DNA from: Limnanthes douglasii subsp. nivea
Lineage: Eukaryota; Streptophyta; Magnoliopsida; Brassicales; Limnanthaceae
NCBI GenBank assembly: GCA_036936605.1
Contig: JAUPFV010000005.1
Span: forward strand, 129,157,572 to 129,221,571
Direction: 5' to 3'
Length of the DNA stretch: 64,000 bases
In this document: piece by piece, positions 24,677-34,802 of the stretch
Position numbering within the stretch: position 1 is the first letter of the stretch
How the letters are laid out: each line of letters opens with the position of its first letter
Notes under the pieces: model-generated
The model's database searches: none
Told to the model about the DNA's origin: nothing
Seen by the model: only the letters and a program-made list of their open reading frames with translations
Program-made: the position numbers and the translations under genes

Positions 24677-27106
24677 ATGCCTCCTCGCCCACGTCCTCCC
24701 GTTACCGATAGAGACTACGAGACAGATCACGAGACTGTGGAGCTCGCTCGCGCTAAGACTTCTCGGAGTGTCCGGGTCCGTGTGAGAGGGACCTTACAAG
24801 CCGTCGAGCGCCCAGTCCAGCGTCGCGTATCTACGGAGCAGCACTTCCGTAGATACAATGCTCACGTCGTAGACCTATATTTGACGTTTCATTCGTACAG
24901 AGAGCACGAGGCTTACATCGTCTTCAAAGGCGATGTAAGTTTTATAGTTTTAATTTACTTTTTAAAGTTATTACTATTATTATTGGTTTGTGTTAGAAAT
25001 TTTATTAGTTTAGGTTAGAATCAATTTATATGTTACTACATTGGATTTTATATTGGTTTGTGTTATAAATTATATTAGTTTAGTTTAGGTTAGGTTTGAA
25101 TTCATTTATATGTTACAATGACTTTAGGTTTTAATTTTTAACACTGTCTACTGAAATGGTTTGTGTTTTAAATATAATTAGTTTACGTTAGGTTAGAATT
25201 ATTTTATATATTAGAATGAAATTAGGTTTTAATTTTTAACACTGTCTATTGAAATGGTGAATAAATTTATATGTTACTGCATTGGATTTGGTATTGGTTT
25301 GTGTTATAAATTTTATTAGTTTAGGTTACAATGAATTTATATGTTATAATGAATTTAGGTTTTAATTTTTAACACTCACTACTGCATTGTATTTGTTGGT
25401 TATTGGTTATTGTTTTATCTTAGTTGTTATACTGCATATATATTGAACATGTTGGTTATTGGATTATCTTAACTTTTAGATTGCATATATGTTTATATAT
25501 ATTGTATGTTTTTAATGCATGCAGGCCCGACATTCACTGCGCTGTTATGCGATGTAACACACACATAGTACCTGGGACTTGAAAGCCTGGCAGCAGAAGG
25601 TACTCGCGCAGGTTAGGACCACGTGTTTCTGGCCCTTGGTTGAGGCCTTGGGTAAGTGGTCTACTAATGTCCACTTGATTGAGGGCTTTCTAGAGAGATG
25701 GCATCCCGAGACGAACACTTTCCACTTCTCGTTTGGGGAGATGACCGTCACCCTGGATGACGTCCACATGATCACGGGGCTCTCAGTTGTCGGTCTCAAC
25801 TGTGAGATATATGAGTACCCCACTGCTGATGAGCGTACTGCGACATACGCTCGCTTACTTGGGTGCAGCGCTGCGGAGCTTGAGGCGGAGATAAAGGAGA
25901 ACAAAGGCGGCGGTAAGAGGCATGTTCGCCTTGCATGGCTGAAGAGGAGATTCTGCACCCATCAGTATTACGATGAGGAGATCACTGTGGCGGATGCCAA
26001 ATGAGCTACGAGGGGCTATTTGTTGCACTTCTTTGGCTGTACTATTTTGGCCAACAAGTCGGGCAACAACATCAGCCTCGACTACTTGCAGTTCATCGAC
26101 GATTACACTAGCTCTGCGAGGTATAACTGGGGGCAGATGATACTGGCGCAGCTCTACTACCAGCTAGGCAGAGGCTGCCTACACGCTACTTCGGGTATAT
26201 CTGGTTTTTTGACCATGTTAGAGACGTGGATTTACGACCATTTCACGTCGTTTGCAGTTCATCAGTACCCGAGGTATAGCATCGCACATCCTACTATATG
26301 CCTCCATGCGCCTGCTAAGTTTCGATAGAGCCAGGAGTCTCGAGACGGTATTAGAGTTTGTCTGGATAGCTTCACCGAGCAGGATGTAAGTTTTAATCAG
26401 TTTCATTTCAATTATCGTATATATAATATAAGTTGGTAATGATAAATGGTATGTTAATATTTTACAGGTATTATTCACGCCGTATGCGGCCATGCGGGAT
26501 GCTCGAGGTACCGCTGATATAGCTTGGATAGATGCGACGCTGAAGGCGGCGGACATTGTCGAGGCGTACTATCCGCTACGGGTTGCTAGACAGTTCGGTC
26601 GCATTCAGCAGGTAATATTTTGTAACTCGAAATATCAGTATTGTTTGTATTGCGCATGTGTGGTACATAGTTTAGATTTTTTTTTTCAAATACAGGTTCC
26701 TGGTCCATTGCGTCCTCTTCTTACCGGTTCTACTAGGGTTCGTCGTGCGAACACCCTCTACCTCTAGGATGCATTCAGTTGGGAGAACTGGGAGTCACAC
26801 TGTATTCACCCGAGTCTGAAGGGTGGGGAGTATATTCCTGGTCAGGAGGATGGTACCACTGTGATCTACTCTTCATGGGTTACGAGGAACTTATGGTACA
26901 TCATATCTGATCCAGAGGCTCACAGAGATGATGCGGAGATTGGGGTGAACCCTACACCACACACACATGCGACCACACTGCACGAGCTGACTTCGCGCAT
27001 ACTGGAGATAGAGGAGTACGACCTTAGCCACCCCGGCATTAGTGTGGAGGACCTTCGGGAGCCTTTGCAGGAGATATACCGTATATCTCACGAGTACAGA
27101 GACTGA
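24677..27106 (+). pseudogene. Plant mobile domain (MAIN-like) gene in the MULE, four exons, four nonsense codons
   Basis: Exons by GT-AG boundaries and reading frame are 24677-24934, 25525-26385, 26468-26611 and 26696-27106. All introns are phase 0, giving 557 residues plus stop if the nonsense codons were sense. Exon 2 carries the PMD signature (ERWHPETNTFHFSFGEMT, VTLDDVHMITGL, then SGNNISL and YNWGQMILAQLYYQL), as in MAIN/MAIL and the PMD proteins carried by transposons. These proteins are linked to silencing and genome maintenance. In-frame stops lie at 25555 (TAA), 26002 (TGA), 26326 (TAG) and 26765 (TAG). There is no frameshift in any exon, so decay is recent. The first exon is Arg-rich and basic. 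It lies just inside the left TIR and is transcribed inwards. Confidence 0.85.
24985..25390. repeat. Tandem repeats within PMD intron 1
   Basis: Degenerate repetition of segments such as TTGGTTTGTGTTATAAATT, TTAGTTTAGGTTAGAAT and TAGGTTTTAATTTTTAACAC recurs at about 100-130 bp spacing, three to four times. Intron-confined expansion with intact splice sites. Confidence 0.65.
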
Positions 27107-27485
27107 TTATCATTTATGTTTTTTGTGTTGACAGTTTTAGACTTTATATGTGCTGTTTACTTTTGACCGGATTATTTTTTGTGATGTGGTACTGGTTCGA
27201 TCTTTAATTATGTGTTATGTTAATTTGTTACATTTTTCTAATATAACTTTCGAATGTTTGTTCAAACTCCAACTTTGAAACTCCAAGTTTAGGGGTAGGT
27301 ATCAGAATGCAAAACAAATGCAACATAAACTAAAACATAAACCCCAAAGTTTTTGTAAACACGAACAACCACACAAACTCAAACATAAACCGAATCAGAC
27401 ACGTAAACATAAACTCAAACGAAAATATCAAAGATAACGTAAACCCATTGTAAAATATAAACTTCATAGATCTTTCGCATTCTTG

Positions 27486-27848
27486 TTAGTCACGCATTTC
27501 GTCTAGGCGGATGTCAATAATGACAGCGCGGACCGAATCCAGCTGATCCTCTGTTAAAAAATCCATGGGTTGACAGTTGAACCGGTTACACGCAACACCA
27601 CGTTCCAATTCGGTGAGGCTAGAAACTGGATGTTGACGGAATGTCACTAAGCTAGACCACCTAGCTTTCACCTCATCGACACGCCTAGAAATTCTTGGCG
27701 GCTGAACACCATCCCTTCCAGATAGGAAGTACATCTTGCATAGAAATGCCCATCAGTACTTATTACCCCCCTCTATCATGTTAAGGTTACCAACTTCAGC
27801 AGATGCCATCATCAGATATTGATCTTCCAACTCAGTCCATGGGCACAT
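27486..27848 (-). pseudogene. Myb/SANT-like small protein 1 (one nonsense codon)
   Basis: From ATG 27848 to TAA 27486 the frame is 120 residues long with one TGA at 27755-27753. It reads PWTELEDQYLMMA near the start, then WAFLCKMYFLSGR, then RRVDEVKARWSSL. This is a Myb/SANT-like layout: Trp plus acidic pair in helix 1, basic helix 3 ending in RW. The segment FLCKMYF..GR is shared with the protein at 28182-28556 (VLCKMYYNYGR), tying it to the same family. It is divergently arranged with that gene across the promoter at 27956-28123. An upstream ATG at about 27954 with a possible intron could add a short N-terminus. A DNA-binding role is inference. Confidence 0.6.
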
Positions 27849-27955
27849 ATTTTACAATTGATATATTTGCTATAATTGTTACTGCCTATAAAACGTCTTT
27901 TTGTACCTTGTATCAATTATAAACACTTGTAAGATAAGGATAGCGTAATCCATGT

Positions 27956-28123
27956 TGACGAATGATTGTGCGACACCTAACATTTAAAAAAGTACACAAA
28001 TGCAGCAGTGCAGTAATAGGGGTCTCATTATAGCGTAACTTCCATTATTAGACGTCTCGCTATAACGAGACACGTCAAAATATTGCCGCAAAAAACACCC
28101 GCGTTTAATGCACTTCCCGCCCA
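27956..28123. promoter_or_regulatory. MULE intergenic promoter module, copy 1 (divergent)
   Basis: A 168-bp module repeated at 28771-28938 with 8 differences by my count. It contains GGGGTCTCATTATAGCG (about 28019-28035), the near-palindrome GTCTCGCTATAACGAGAC (28054-28071) and TTCCCGCC (28114-28121), an E2F-like word. It lies between the divergent small genes at 27848 (minus) and 28182 (plus). A TATA-like TTATAAG at 28138 serves the plus-strand gene. The GTCTC..TATA words match the TIR motif. Confidence 0.65.
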
Positions 28124-28181
28124 AACATCCACGAGCTTATAAGTGGATGCTTATCACTCCTCAAACATAAACAGTGCAAAA

Positions 28182-28556
28182 ATGGAGTTTACCCCTCATG
28201 AAGACTACCATTTGCTTCAGGCAGTGATACTTGCCCTGCGTGAGTTGGGTGAAGATAGTAGCGATGCGTTTTTCGAGCTAGTCTTGTGTAAAATGTACTA
28301 CAACTACGGCCGCTTAGGAACGGAAGGTTTTGTTGTGCGTAACCGTGAACAAATCAAACGGATGTACATTTATTGCAAACCAATGGATCGTTTGCTGTTC
28401 CAACCATTTAAAATTAAGCAAGAAGCGGCCGCCGTATGGAACATGACGGTGGTAGATTACATCACTAGGGACATGGTTCTGTATCTTCAGAATAGGATTA
28501 CTGAAAGGGAAGAGGGGACTGACTCCGACGATAACTTGGGATATGACTTCGACTAA
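28182..28556 (+). CDS. Myb/SANT-like small protein 2, intact
   Basis: A 124-residue open frame from ATG 28182 (chosen because its start, MEFTPHEDYHLLQAV, matches the start of the paralogue at 30324) to TAA. N-terminal HED..LLQA and FFELVLCKMYYNYGR are followed by VRNREQIKRMYIYC, a basic helix where a SANT domain has its third helix. Then comes a conserved IKQEAAAVWNM...YITRDMV block, and the protein ends in an acidic tail (TDSDDN). No membrane segment or signal peptide. It is about 61 bp downstream of a promoter module and has a TATA-like box about 40 bp upstream. I do not recognise a named family; Myb/SANT-like is a pattern call. Confidence 0.7.
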   Translation: MEFTPHEDYHLLQAVILALRELGEDSSDAFFELVLCKMYYNYGRLGTEGFVVRNREQIKRMYIYCKPMDRLLFQPFKIKQEAAAVWNMTVVDYITRDMVLYLQNRITEREEGTDSDDNLGYDFD

Positions 28557-28770
28557 TCGGCATTACTTATGTTTTTAATTTTTTGCTTCTTGGAGTTTTT
28601 GTACTGTTTGTTTAAGTTAATGTTTGAATTTTTTGTATTTTACATTTACCATGTACTACTGTTTCTTATTTGACTGCCCATTTTATTTTGTGCACATTTT
28701 TATGTATCCAATGTATCCAATGTATCATTCTTAAAACAACCCAAGGTTTACATTAATTCAATCACATTGC

Positions 28771-28990
28771 TGACGAATGATTATGCGGCACCTAATATTT
28801 AAAAAAGTACACAAATGCAGCAGTGCAATAATAGGGGTCTCATTATAGCGTAACTTCCATTATTAAACGTCTCGCTATAACGAGACAGGTGAAAATATTG
28901 CCGCCAAAAACACCCGCGTTTAATGCACTTCCCGCCCATACTTTCCCGCTAGTTAATTAACGCGGGAACAAAAACCTCACTTCCCGCTAA
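28771..28990 (+). promoter_or_regulatory. MULE promoter module, copy 2, with clustered E2F-like sites
   Basis: The second copy of the 168-bp module includes GTCTCGCTATAACGAGAC at 28869-28886. It extends into a cluster of E2F-like words: TTCCCGCC (28929), TTTCCCGC (28942, an exact TTTSSCGC match), GCGGGAA (28962, reverse) and TTCCCGC (28981). A TATAAATA box at 29023-29030 precedes the ATG at 29072. The arrangement suggests S-phase-linked expression of the small gene downstream. This is inference. Confidence 0.6.
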
Positions 28991-29071
28991 TTTTTTTAGA
29001 ACTGGCACACCGACTTCGAGTCTATAAATACTATAATCTGACTATGAAACAAAATATCTTAAATTACAACA

Positions 29072-29502
29072 ATGGGTGATTCAGAGTGGAACGTGCACGA
29101 AGATGCAAGCCTCCTGGTCGCATTTGACTTCGTCAGATGTACGATGCAAGAGGAGATTCCTGGTTTCATCGATGCGGTTTTGTGCAGGCATCGTGTCCAG
29201 GATGCTTAATGCCCCGACCACGCGGACGCGAAGAAGTGTTCGAGAGGCTGGCTTATCTTAAGCCAAGGACTGTACAGATTGAGTCATTGGATTACGAGAC
29301 CCGTTTACATGTCCAAGACGTATTCAACATGGGCTCCCACGGTCCAGTTACGCCGGAGATGGTGTCACATGCGACGCATCAAAGGGAGCAAGAAATGGCC
29401 GACGCAATTGCAAGCGCCGTTGAAACGTATTCAACGCCCGAAGGAAGTACTGATTCAGATGATTATGCGTTCGGGAGCGGAATGAACTATCCGACTCCAT
29501 AA
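29072..29502 (+). pseudogene. Myb/SANT-like small protein 3, frameshifted
   Basis: The first block runs from ATG 29072 (MGDSEWNVHEDASLLVAF, then GFIDAVLCRHRVQD) to a TAA at 29207. The second, in another frame, carries PRPRGREEVFERLAYLKPR, then HVQDVFNMGSHGPVTPEMV and the tail TDSDDYAFGSG, ending at 29502. Lined up with the intact paralogues, the two blocks are contiguous: EEVFERLAYLKP pairs with EQIKRMYIYCKP, VFNM with VWNM, TPEMV with TRDMV. One indel near 29195-29209 therefore explains the break. The Trp-x3-Glu-Asp start is closer to a canonical SANT helix 1 than in paralogues 2 and 4. TATAAATA lies 42 bp upstream. Confidence 0.65.
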
Positions 29503-29710
29503 ATCTAAGTGTGAAATGTTAACTGAGGGTTAGCCCACCTATCATTTGTTTTCAGTTATTTGCTTATGTATTTCTTATTATGCAATGCTTTGGATTAAAT
29601 TGTAATGTTTTTATGCAATCGACGTATTTTGAAGTTTTAGTGCTATTGTTTTCAAGATGAACATCGAAACATAAAACATCGAATGTTTACATTCATTCGA
29701 TCACAACTTA

Positions 29711-29940
29711 AAATAACAACAACTAACGAAATAAAAAGTTCAAACAAATACTGGAAAGAAACATCACAAGTTAAAATAACAACACTTAACGAAATAAGAA
29801 GTTCAAACAAATACTGGAAAGAAACATCACAAGTTCAAATAACAACAACTAACGAAATAAGAAGTTCAAACAAATACTGGAAAGAAACATCACATCACAA
29901 GTTCAAATAACAACCGATACGAAAATAACAAGTTGAAATA
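29711..29940. repeat. 63-bp tandem repeat between small genes
   Basis: Unit starts at 29711, 29774, 29837 and (after a 5-bp CATCA gain) 29905, each beginning AAATAACAAC. The first three units are almost identical; the last is partial. It lies between the convergent 3' ends of small proteins 3 and 4, so it does not interrupt coding. Confidence 0.9.
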
Positions 29941-29970
29941 ACATCAGTGGAAGGGTTATTCGTATCGAAG

Positions 29971-30324
29971 TTAGTATTCAACATCATCAATTCCCCCCCT
30001 TGCAATAATCTTATCCTCCAGAAATGCTACCATATCCCTGGTGATGTAGTCTATTGTGCTCAGGTTCCAGACGGTAGCAGCTTCTTGTTTAATTAACGAT
30101 GGCAAGAAGCACAAATGCTGTATTGGCTGACAAAAAATATATCTGCCCTTGATCTCGTCACGAGTACGCACAACGATACCTCTTGTACCCAAACGGCCGT
30201 AGCCTATGTACATCGTACATAGGACACGCTCGAAAAACGCATCGCTGCTATCTTCGCCCAGTATCTGGCGGGCAATCTTCACAACTTGAAGCATGTGGTA
30301 GTCTTCGTCCGCCGTAAACTCCAT
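29971..30324 (-). CDS. Myb/SANT-like small protein 4, intact
   Basis: A 117-residue open frame from ATG 30324, paralogous to the protein at 28182-28556 along its whole length. Both share MEFT..EDYH.LQ, the GEDSSDAFFE segment, a VLC.MY..YGRLGT segment, then EIKGRYIFC against QIKRMYIYC, IKQEAA.VWN and YITRDMV. It is on the opposite strand. Its TATA box (TATAAATA, plus-strand 30406-30413) is about 85 bp upstream, and a GTCTC module lies at 30440-30501. The many differences between paralogues 2 and 4, with length and frame kept, imply selection before recent decay of the element. Function unknown; a nuclear DNA-binding accessory factor is the working guess. Confidence 0.7.
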   Translation of the reverse strand: MEFTADEDYHMLQVVKIARQILGEDSSDAFFERVLCTMYIGYGRLGTRGIVVRTRDEIKGRYIFCQPIQHLCFLPSLIKQEAATVWNLSTIDYITRDMVAFLEDKIIARGGIDDVEY

Positions 30325-30429
30325 ATGTAAACGTTAACGAGTTTTATATTTATGTTGAATGCTCAGTGTTTGGCAAGTGTATTATGATTTCTTGATTTTA
30401 TGTCATATTTATAGGGGACGAGTCAATTT

Positions 30430-30513
30430 TGGTGCGCGAGCAATAGTAGGGGTTTCATTATAGCCTAACTTCTATTATTAGGTGTCTCGCTATAACGAGA
30501 CCTCTAAAATATC
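30430..30513. promoter_or_regulatory. MULE promoter module, copy 3 (diverged)
   Basis: A shorter, more diverged version of the 168-bp module, with GGGGTTTCATTATAGCC and GTCTCGCTATAACGAGAC (30484-30501, identical to the other two copies). It lies about 100-160 bp upstream of small protein 4, which is transcribed leftwards, although the module has the same orientation as the copies serving rightward genes. The near-palindrome can act in both directions. Confidence 0.6.
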
Positions 30514-30707
30514 TCCCGCTTTTATTCCTTGGCAGTATATGTTTGGCAGTACGTGATATCTCAATTCCATGTTTTTTTTTGCACAAACTAATGTTGACCT
30601 TGTTGTTTTTATTGTTTAAACTAATGCTCGTAATAGTTGTTTTAGTTTTTGGAATGATTAGCCCTTACGGCTTGAGTTTCTGTAGATTTTTTTTTCATTA
30701 TTTAGTG

Positions 30708-31152
30708 CTTAATAGGTACCCTTTTACCATGATTTTTGGGAAAAGGCCAAAAATTAATATATTGTTTTTAGATTTTCGACCTCAAATGTTGTTTAAACCA
30801 TGTTTTGAAACCATTGGCATCCATGAAAGTTCCAAAAAAAATTCATAAATGCCCCAAAGCCCTTATTTTATTTATGGACAGAGCCTTTTTTGGCACACGA
30901 AAACGTGCGCATGTACATTTGCACACGCGTTTTTGCGTGCTCTTGTACATGCACACGTTTTCGTGTGCCAAAAAGGCCCTGTCCAGAAAACAAATAAGGG
31001 CTTTGGGGCATTTATGAATATTTTTTGGAACTTTCATGGTTGCCAATGGTTTCAAAACATGGTTTTAACAACATTTGAGGTTGGAAATCAAAAAAAAAAA
31101 AAAAAAAATTTTGGCCTTCACCCAAAAATCATGGCCAAAGGTACCTATTAAG
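30708..31152. mobile_element. Palindromic foldback MITE, 445 bp
   Basis: Left and right halves are inverted copies about centre 30930, from CTTAATAGGTACC at 30708 to GGTACCTATTAAG ending at 31152. Arms are about 215 bp with scattered mismatches and one A-run of about 18. No coding motif. The flanking TTAA is part of both ends, so the target duplication (TTAA or TTA) cannot be settled. It lies about 190 bp past the transposase stop, in the direction of transposase transcription. Confidence 0.88.
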
Positions 31153-31343
31153 GCTTTGTTTTGGTAAAAAAATCATACGGCCGCTTAAAAAACAAATTTT
31201 TTTTGGCACATCTACAAAGTATAAGTAAAAGTCATAATTATTATCAAGCAAAACAACATAAGTCTAGTAGTCGGAGGTGGCGAAATGTGTCTCGAAAGGA
31301 TTAAAAAAACAAGTAACACAAAATATTACAATACAACAAAGCA

Positions 31344-34176
31344 TTATGCATCCCCGGTCAAATCGTAGCATTCATGATCCCCATCGTTTAATGTTGGAGG
31401 TTGTGCTGGTTTAATTTGGTGATACTTGTTGAGACGTGCGCCTATTGGTATGGCCAAATTTGTAACTTCAACGCAAGTGCGGAACGCAAACCACATTGGG
31501 TATATATCCGGCAACGGTCCGTCTAATACAATCTGAAAATTTCAATTATATAGAAACATTAAATACGTCGGGGATTATTTGATAAAATGAAAACTAAGTA
31601 TCAAGAATGTACTAGTTTACTTACTTTCACGAAATGATTACCGTGGACGAAACCAATTCCAACTTCGACAATAGCACATGATCTTGGAGGCACACCACGC
31701 AAAGGAAGATACGTGTATGATAGTTGGAGAGAGACATGGTATACTATACATTGATACCGGGTGGCTATCACCAACCCATAGTCGGGTAATGTCATCTAGT
31801 GCCTAGTTCCGCTCTCGTACATTTTGAAACAATCCAATCTCCGCAATAGATTGTCAACACGTTCTGCACCGTCAAAAACCCTTTCCCAAAGATCACGTTG
31901 ACTTGAAAGTTCAAACATCAAATCCCTTCTCACTTCCTCCCATGCGTCCGCATTGCCTTTAATCGTCAAAGCTACTGCCCTAAATCCGCAATTACCGTCC
32001 GGAGCAACGTCTTCAACGCTAGCTATGTACTCGTGCAAGTACTCGGGAAAACAACTCCCGTAGGCGCTCAATCCTTTTCCTTTATTCGATTTTCTAGATC
32101 GAGTCGCTTTCTCCTTTTTCGGTGGTGCTTTATCTTTGCATTTGCGTACTATAAATGCCTTAACCGCCGACACGGCCATGCTACCTATCGTGGCGGGAGT
32201 ACTACTAGCGCCTACACTAGGGTATTCAAACCCGGATGGGTTCCGCTTAGTTGACTTGTCGACACCGGCTTTTTTCCGACCTTTCGTGACAACCGGTTCC
32301 TTAGGTTCCAACACATGGCTTGTAGCGGGATCTAGGATTTGCATCATCCTATTTATGATGTGATCTTGCACTTGTGGACCGTAACCGTGTATGGTACTAT
32401 CAATTAAGGATAACTTTCTTGTAAGCTCATCTTCGGTACCAACGTTTTCCCTAGGCTTGATCGCTAAAGTACTCCAATAAACATCACATTCACTCGTTTG
32501 AATCGACCGACCTTCTTTCGCGATCACATCACACTCACACGCACAAGGCAAATTGTGTGTTGTCCTAATTACACAACCACACTTTGCGGGAGTGAACCAC
32601 AAATCCCCGGCCTTTCTAATAGTTTCTTCTAATATTTGAATGGCCGTACATGAAAGTTTACCTTTGATGTCGCGAAAGATAGCTCCCCTAGATGCTTGTC
32701 TAGGACGAAACAAACTCCGTTCGAACGTTTCGAAGATGGTAGAGTGTTGAATGCGAAGCAGCGCATGAACTTTATCCCAAAATTTCTCAAAAGTGCATAG
32801 GCTTGTGCTGATTGCCCGTTTTAGACTAGAGTGAGCACTCTCCGCCCTAAACCATAAACTTAAATTAGTTACAAGTCTAACAACTAGTTAAACATAGTAA
32901 TGTAAAAATATGATAATATAACTCACCGGTTGCTAGTGTGGTTGCCCAAATGTTTAATCTTGTTAGTGTAGACATTAAGGAATTTGTGTCCGTAAGGGTC
33001 TATCCATTGTTTCATCAAGTACTCGAGAACCTTAGGACAATATGCGTAGGCTTTGTGAAGGTCGGTGAGGTTTTTGTTATACTCTTCGATCGTCGCCGAA
33101 TGTTGAACCGCGACATAAAACTCTAAGAACTCCTCCCCCATGTCCGCTTTGGGCAACACTTTCTTAGAGTATGAGCTAATGTTCCTGTTTATATGCCAAG
33201 TGCATAACATATGAGTTGCATCCGGGAATACCTCATCGATAGCGTTCATTAAAGCCAACTCCCTATCCGTGACGATAATATTTGGTAATGCGCACATGTT
33301 GTTCACCATCGCTCTCCTTAGAACGCTCATTGCCCACGTGTAGTTCTCTTCTTTCTCCGAGCTTATAAAAACAAAAGCTATACAAAAGGTATTTTTCGTT
33401 GAAGTTTGGCCAACTATTTCTAGCAAAGGAAGTTTATACCTTGTAGTCTTGTACGTGCTATCCATTATAAGCACTTGAGGAAAAATGCGCAACAAATTGA
33501 TGCTTGTGGGATGTGCGAAAAACAATTCTAGGATTTCGTCGGTTTCTTTGTTTGTGCGCTCCCAAACATAGTACTCGTGCTCCTTTAACTTACCAAACAA
33601 GTATTGCATTTGGGATTTTCCCGCTTTATCAACCAATTGGTGCTTGTGCCGCATGTTGTAGATGGTACGCATACTAGATACATTTTCTGGATCTCTTAAC
33701 TTCAATCCACGGTATATATCTCTTGGCCGAGAACTGATTGTTGTGAGTTTACGAACATACTCCTCCTCTTCCGCCTTTAACCTCGCGGCCCGTGAATGAC
33801 CATCCAAATGCAAGAAGGGTTGGTGGTTGTGTTTTCCAATTATAACTACCAATTTCCAATAGCTGGGTGCTTCTAACACCGGATTGCCCCTAAGCATGAA
33901 CGGACATCCGCATTTTTTGGATCAACAATCTCGTCGTTTCTTCACAATCCCCGGTTTAGGCCTCGGCTTGTAAACACCGTGCCTCTCGCACTTAAAATAT
34001 AACCGCGGTGTTTTACTGTTTTTACTACCATCGTCATCTTTATCTACCACGACAATAAATCCTATACTCTTGCTCTCTTTGTCAACCCATTCGATCAATT
34101 CCGCCTTGGTTAAGAATTTATCCGTCGTAAATATTTGACTATAATCCGCCATGTGACATGGTGCTTCGGTCGCTTC
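31344..34176 (-). pseudogene. Mutator transposase fused to OTU protease domain, two nonsense codons
   Basis: Exons on the minus strand are 34176-32927, 32846-31625 and 31532-31344, all GT-AG. From ATG 34152 the chain is 878 residues. In order: FAR1-type zinc region (KKCGCPF, HNHQPF); MULE core with D231 (MDSTYK), D296 (VTDRE), CTWH and E411 (SNRAESAHSSLKR), so the DDE triad is complete; a SWIM-like finger CGC...LPCAC near 498-512 with Cys for the usual last His; a basic Lys/Arg linker; and an OTU domain with Asp692-Gly-Asn-Cys695 and His813 (GNHFVK), the protease nucleophile and general base. Stops at 33924-33922 (TGA) and 31798-31796 (TAG) are the only lesions. The exon starts in-frame at an acceptor (34177), so an upstream exon is likely, perhaps from ATG 34600 (acidic, SEEEE). 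Confidence 0.88.
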
Positions 34177-34215
34177 CTACACAAACAAAAACATATATTT
34201 ACAAGTCAAATAATA

Positions 34216-34335
34216 AAGACAAACCCCATATTCAACAAAAAAGGCATGTAAAACCAAGACAACCCCAATATTCAACTAAAAAAGCATGTAAAACCAAGAG
34301 AAACCCAATATTCAACCGAAAAGGCATGTAAAACC
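34216..34335. repeat. About 40-bp tandem repeat near the MULE right end
   Basis: Three units share CAATATTCAAC and GGCATGTAAAACCA at about 40-bp spacing. They lie between the likely first exon and the main exon of the transposase, that is, in a probable intron. A second short duplication, TTTAAGTCGCTTAAATCCAT, occurs near 34404 and 34582. Confidence 0.75.
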
Positions 34336-34802
34336 ATGGTTGCCAAATATTCGCATTAAAATGCAAAGATTTGGAAAAATCATTGCATGATGATTTTTCC
34401 AAATATTTAAGTCGCTTAAATCCATGCTCGGAAGTGTACAGTTGAAGGCACGAAAATGCAAATTTCTGTTCTGTGCATAAAAAAACTTGATGTGTATTAA
34501 ATGTGTTGCAGCTCCAATGATCAGTAAGCGGCTCCTCCTCCTCCGAAAGGAAATCATCAGCGTTGCAGCTCCAATTGTCATTTAAGTCGCTTAAATCCAT
34601 GCTCGCAGTAATTGGGTTTAACTTTAGATAATTAATGTGTATTAAATGTTGTGTGGGAGTTTGCAGAATTTAAAGTTTGTGGGTGTTTTTTTGAATTTTT
34701 GAGAGAGAAGTGGTAGGAAAGAATGAGTTGGTGGAAAAATTATTGTTTTTATATGTGGGGGCAATTTGGTAATTTCACATTTGCAGAATTTTTTTGGATA
34801 TG

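Noticed and set aside
30805..31055. Overlapping 70-residue proteins on opposite strands with nearly the same sequence.
   Set aside because: They are a by-product of the palindromic MITE; neither has a domain or promoter.
25555..33924. All nonsense codons in the MULE genes can be explained by C-to-T change, hinting at methylcytosine deamination.
   Set aside because: Every stop codon (TAA, TAG, TGA) is one C-to-T step from CAA, CAG or CGA, so this carries no information without intact relatives.
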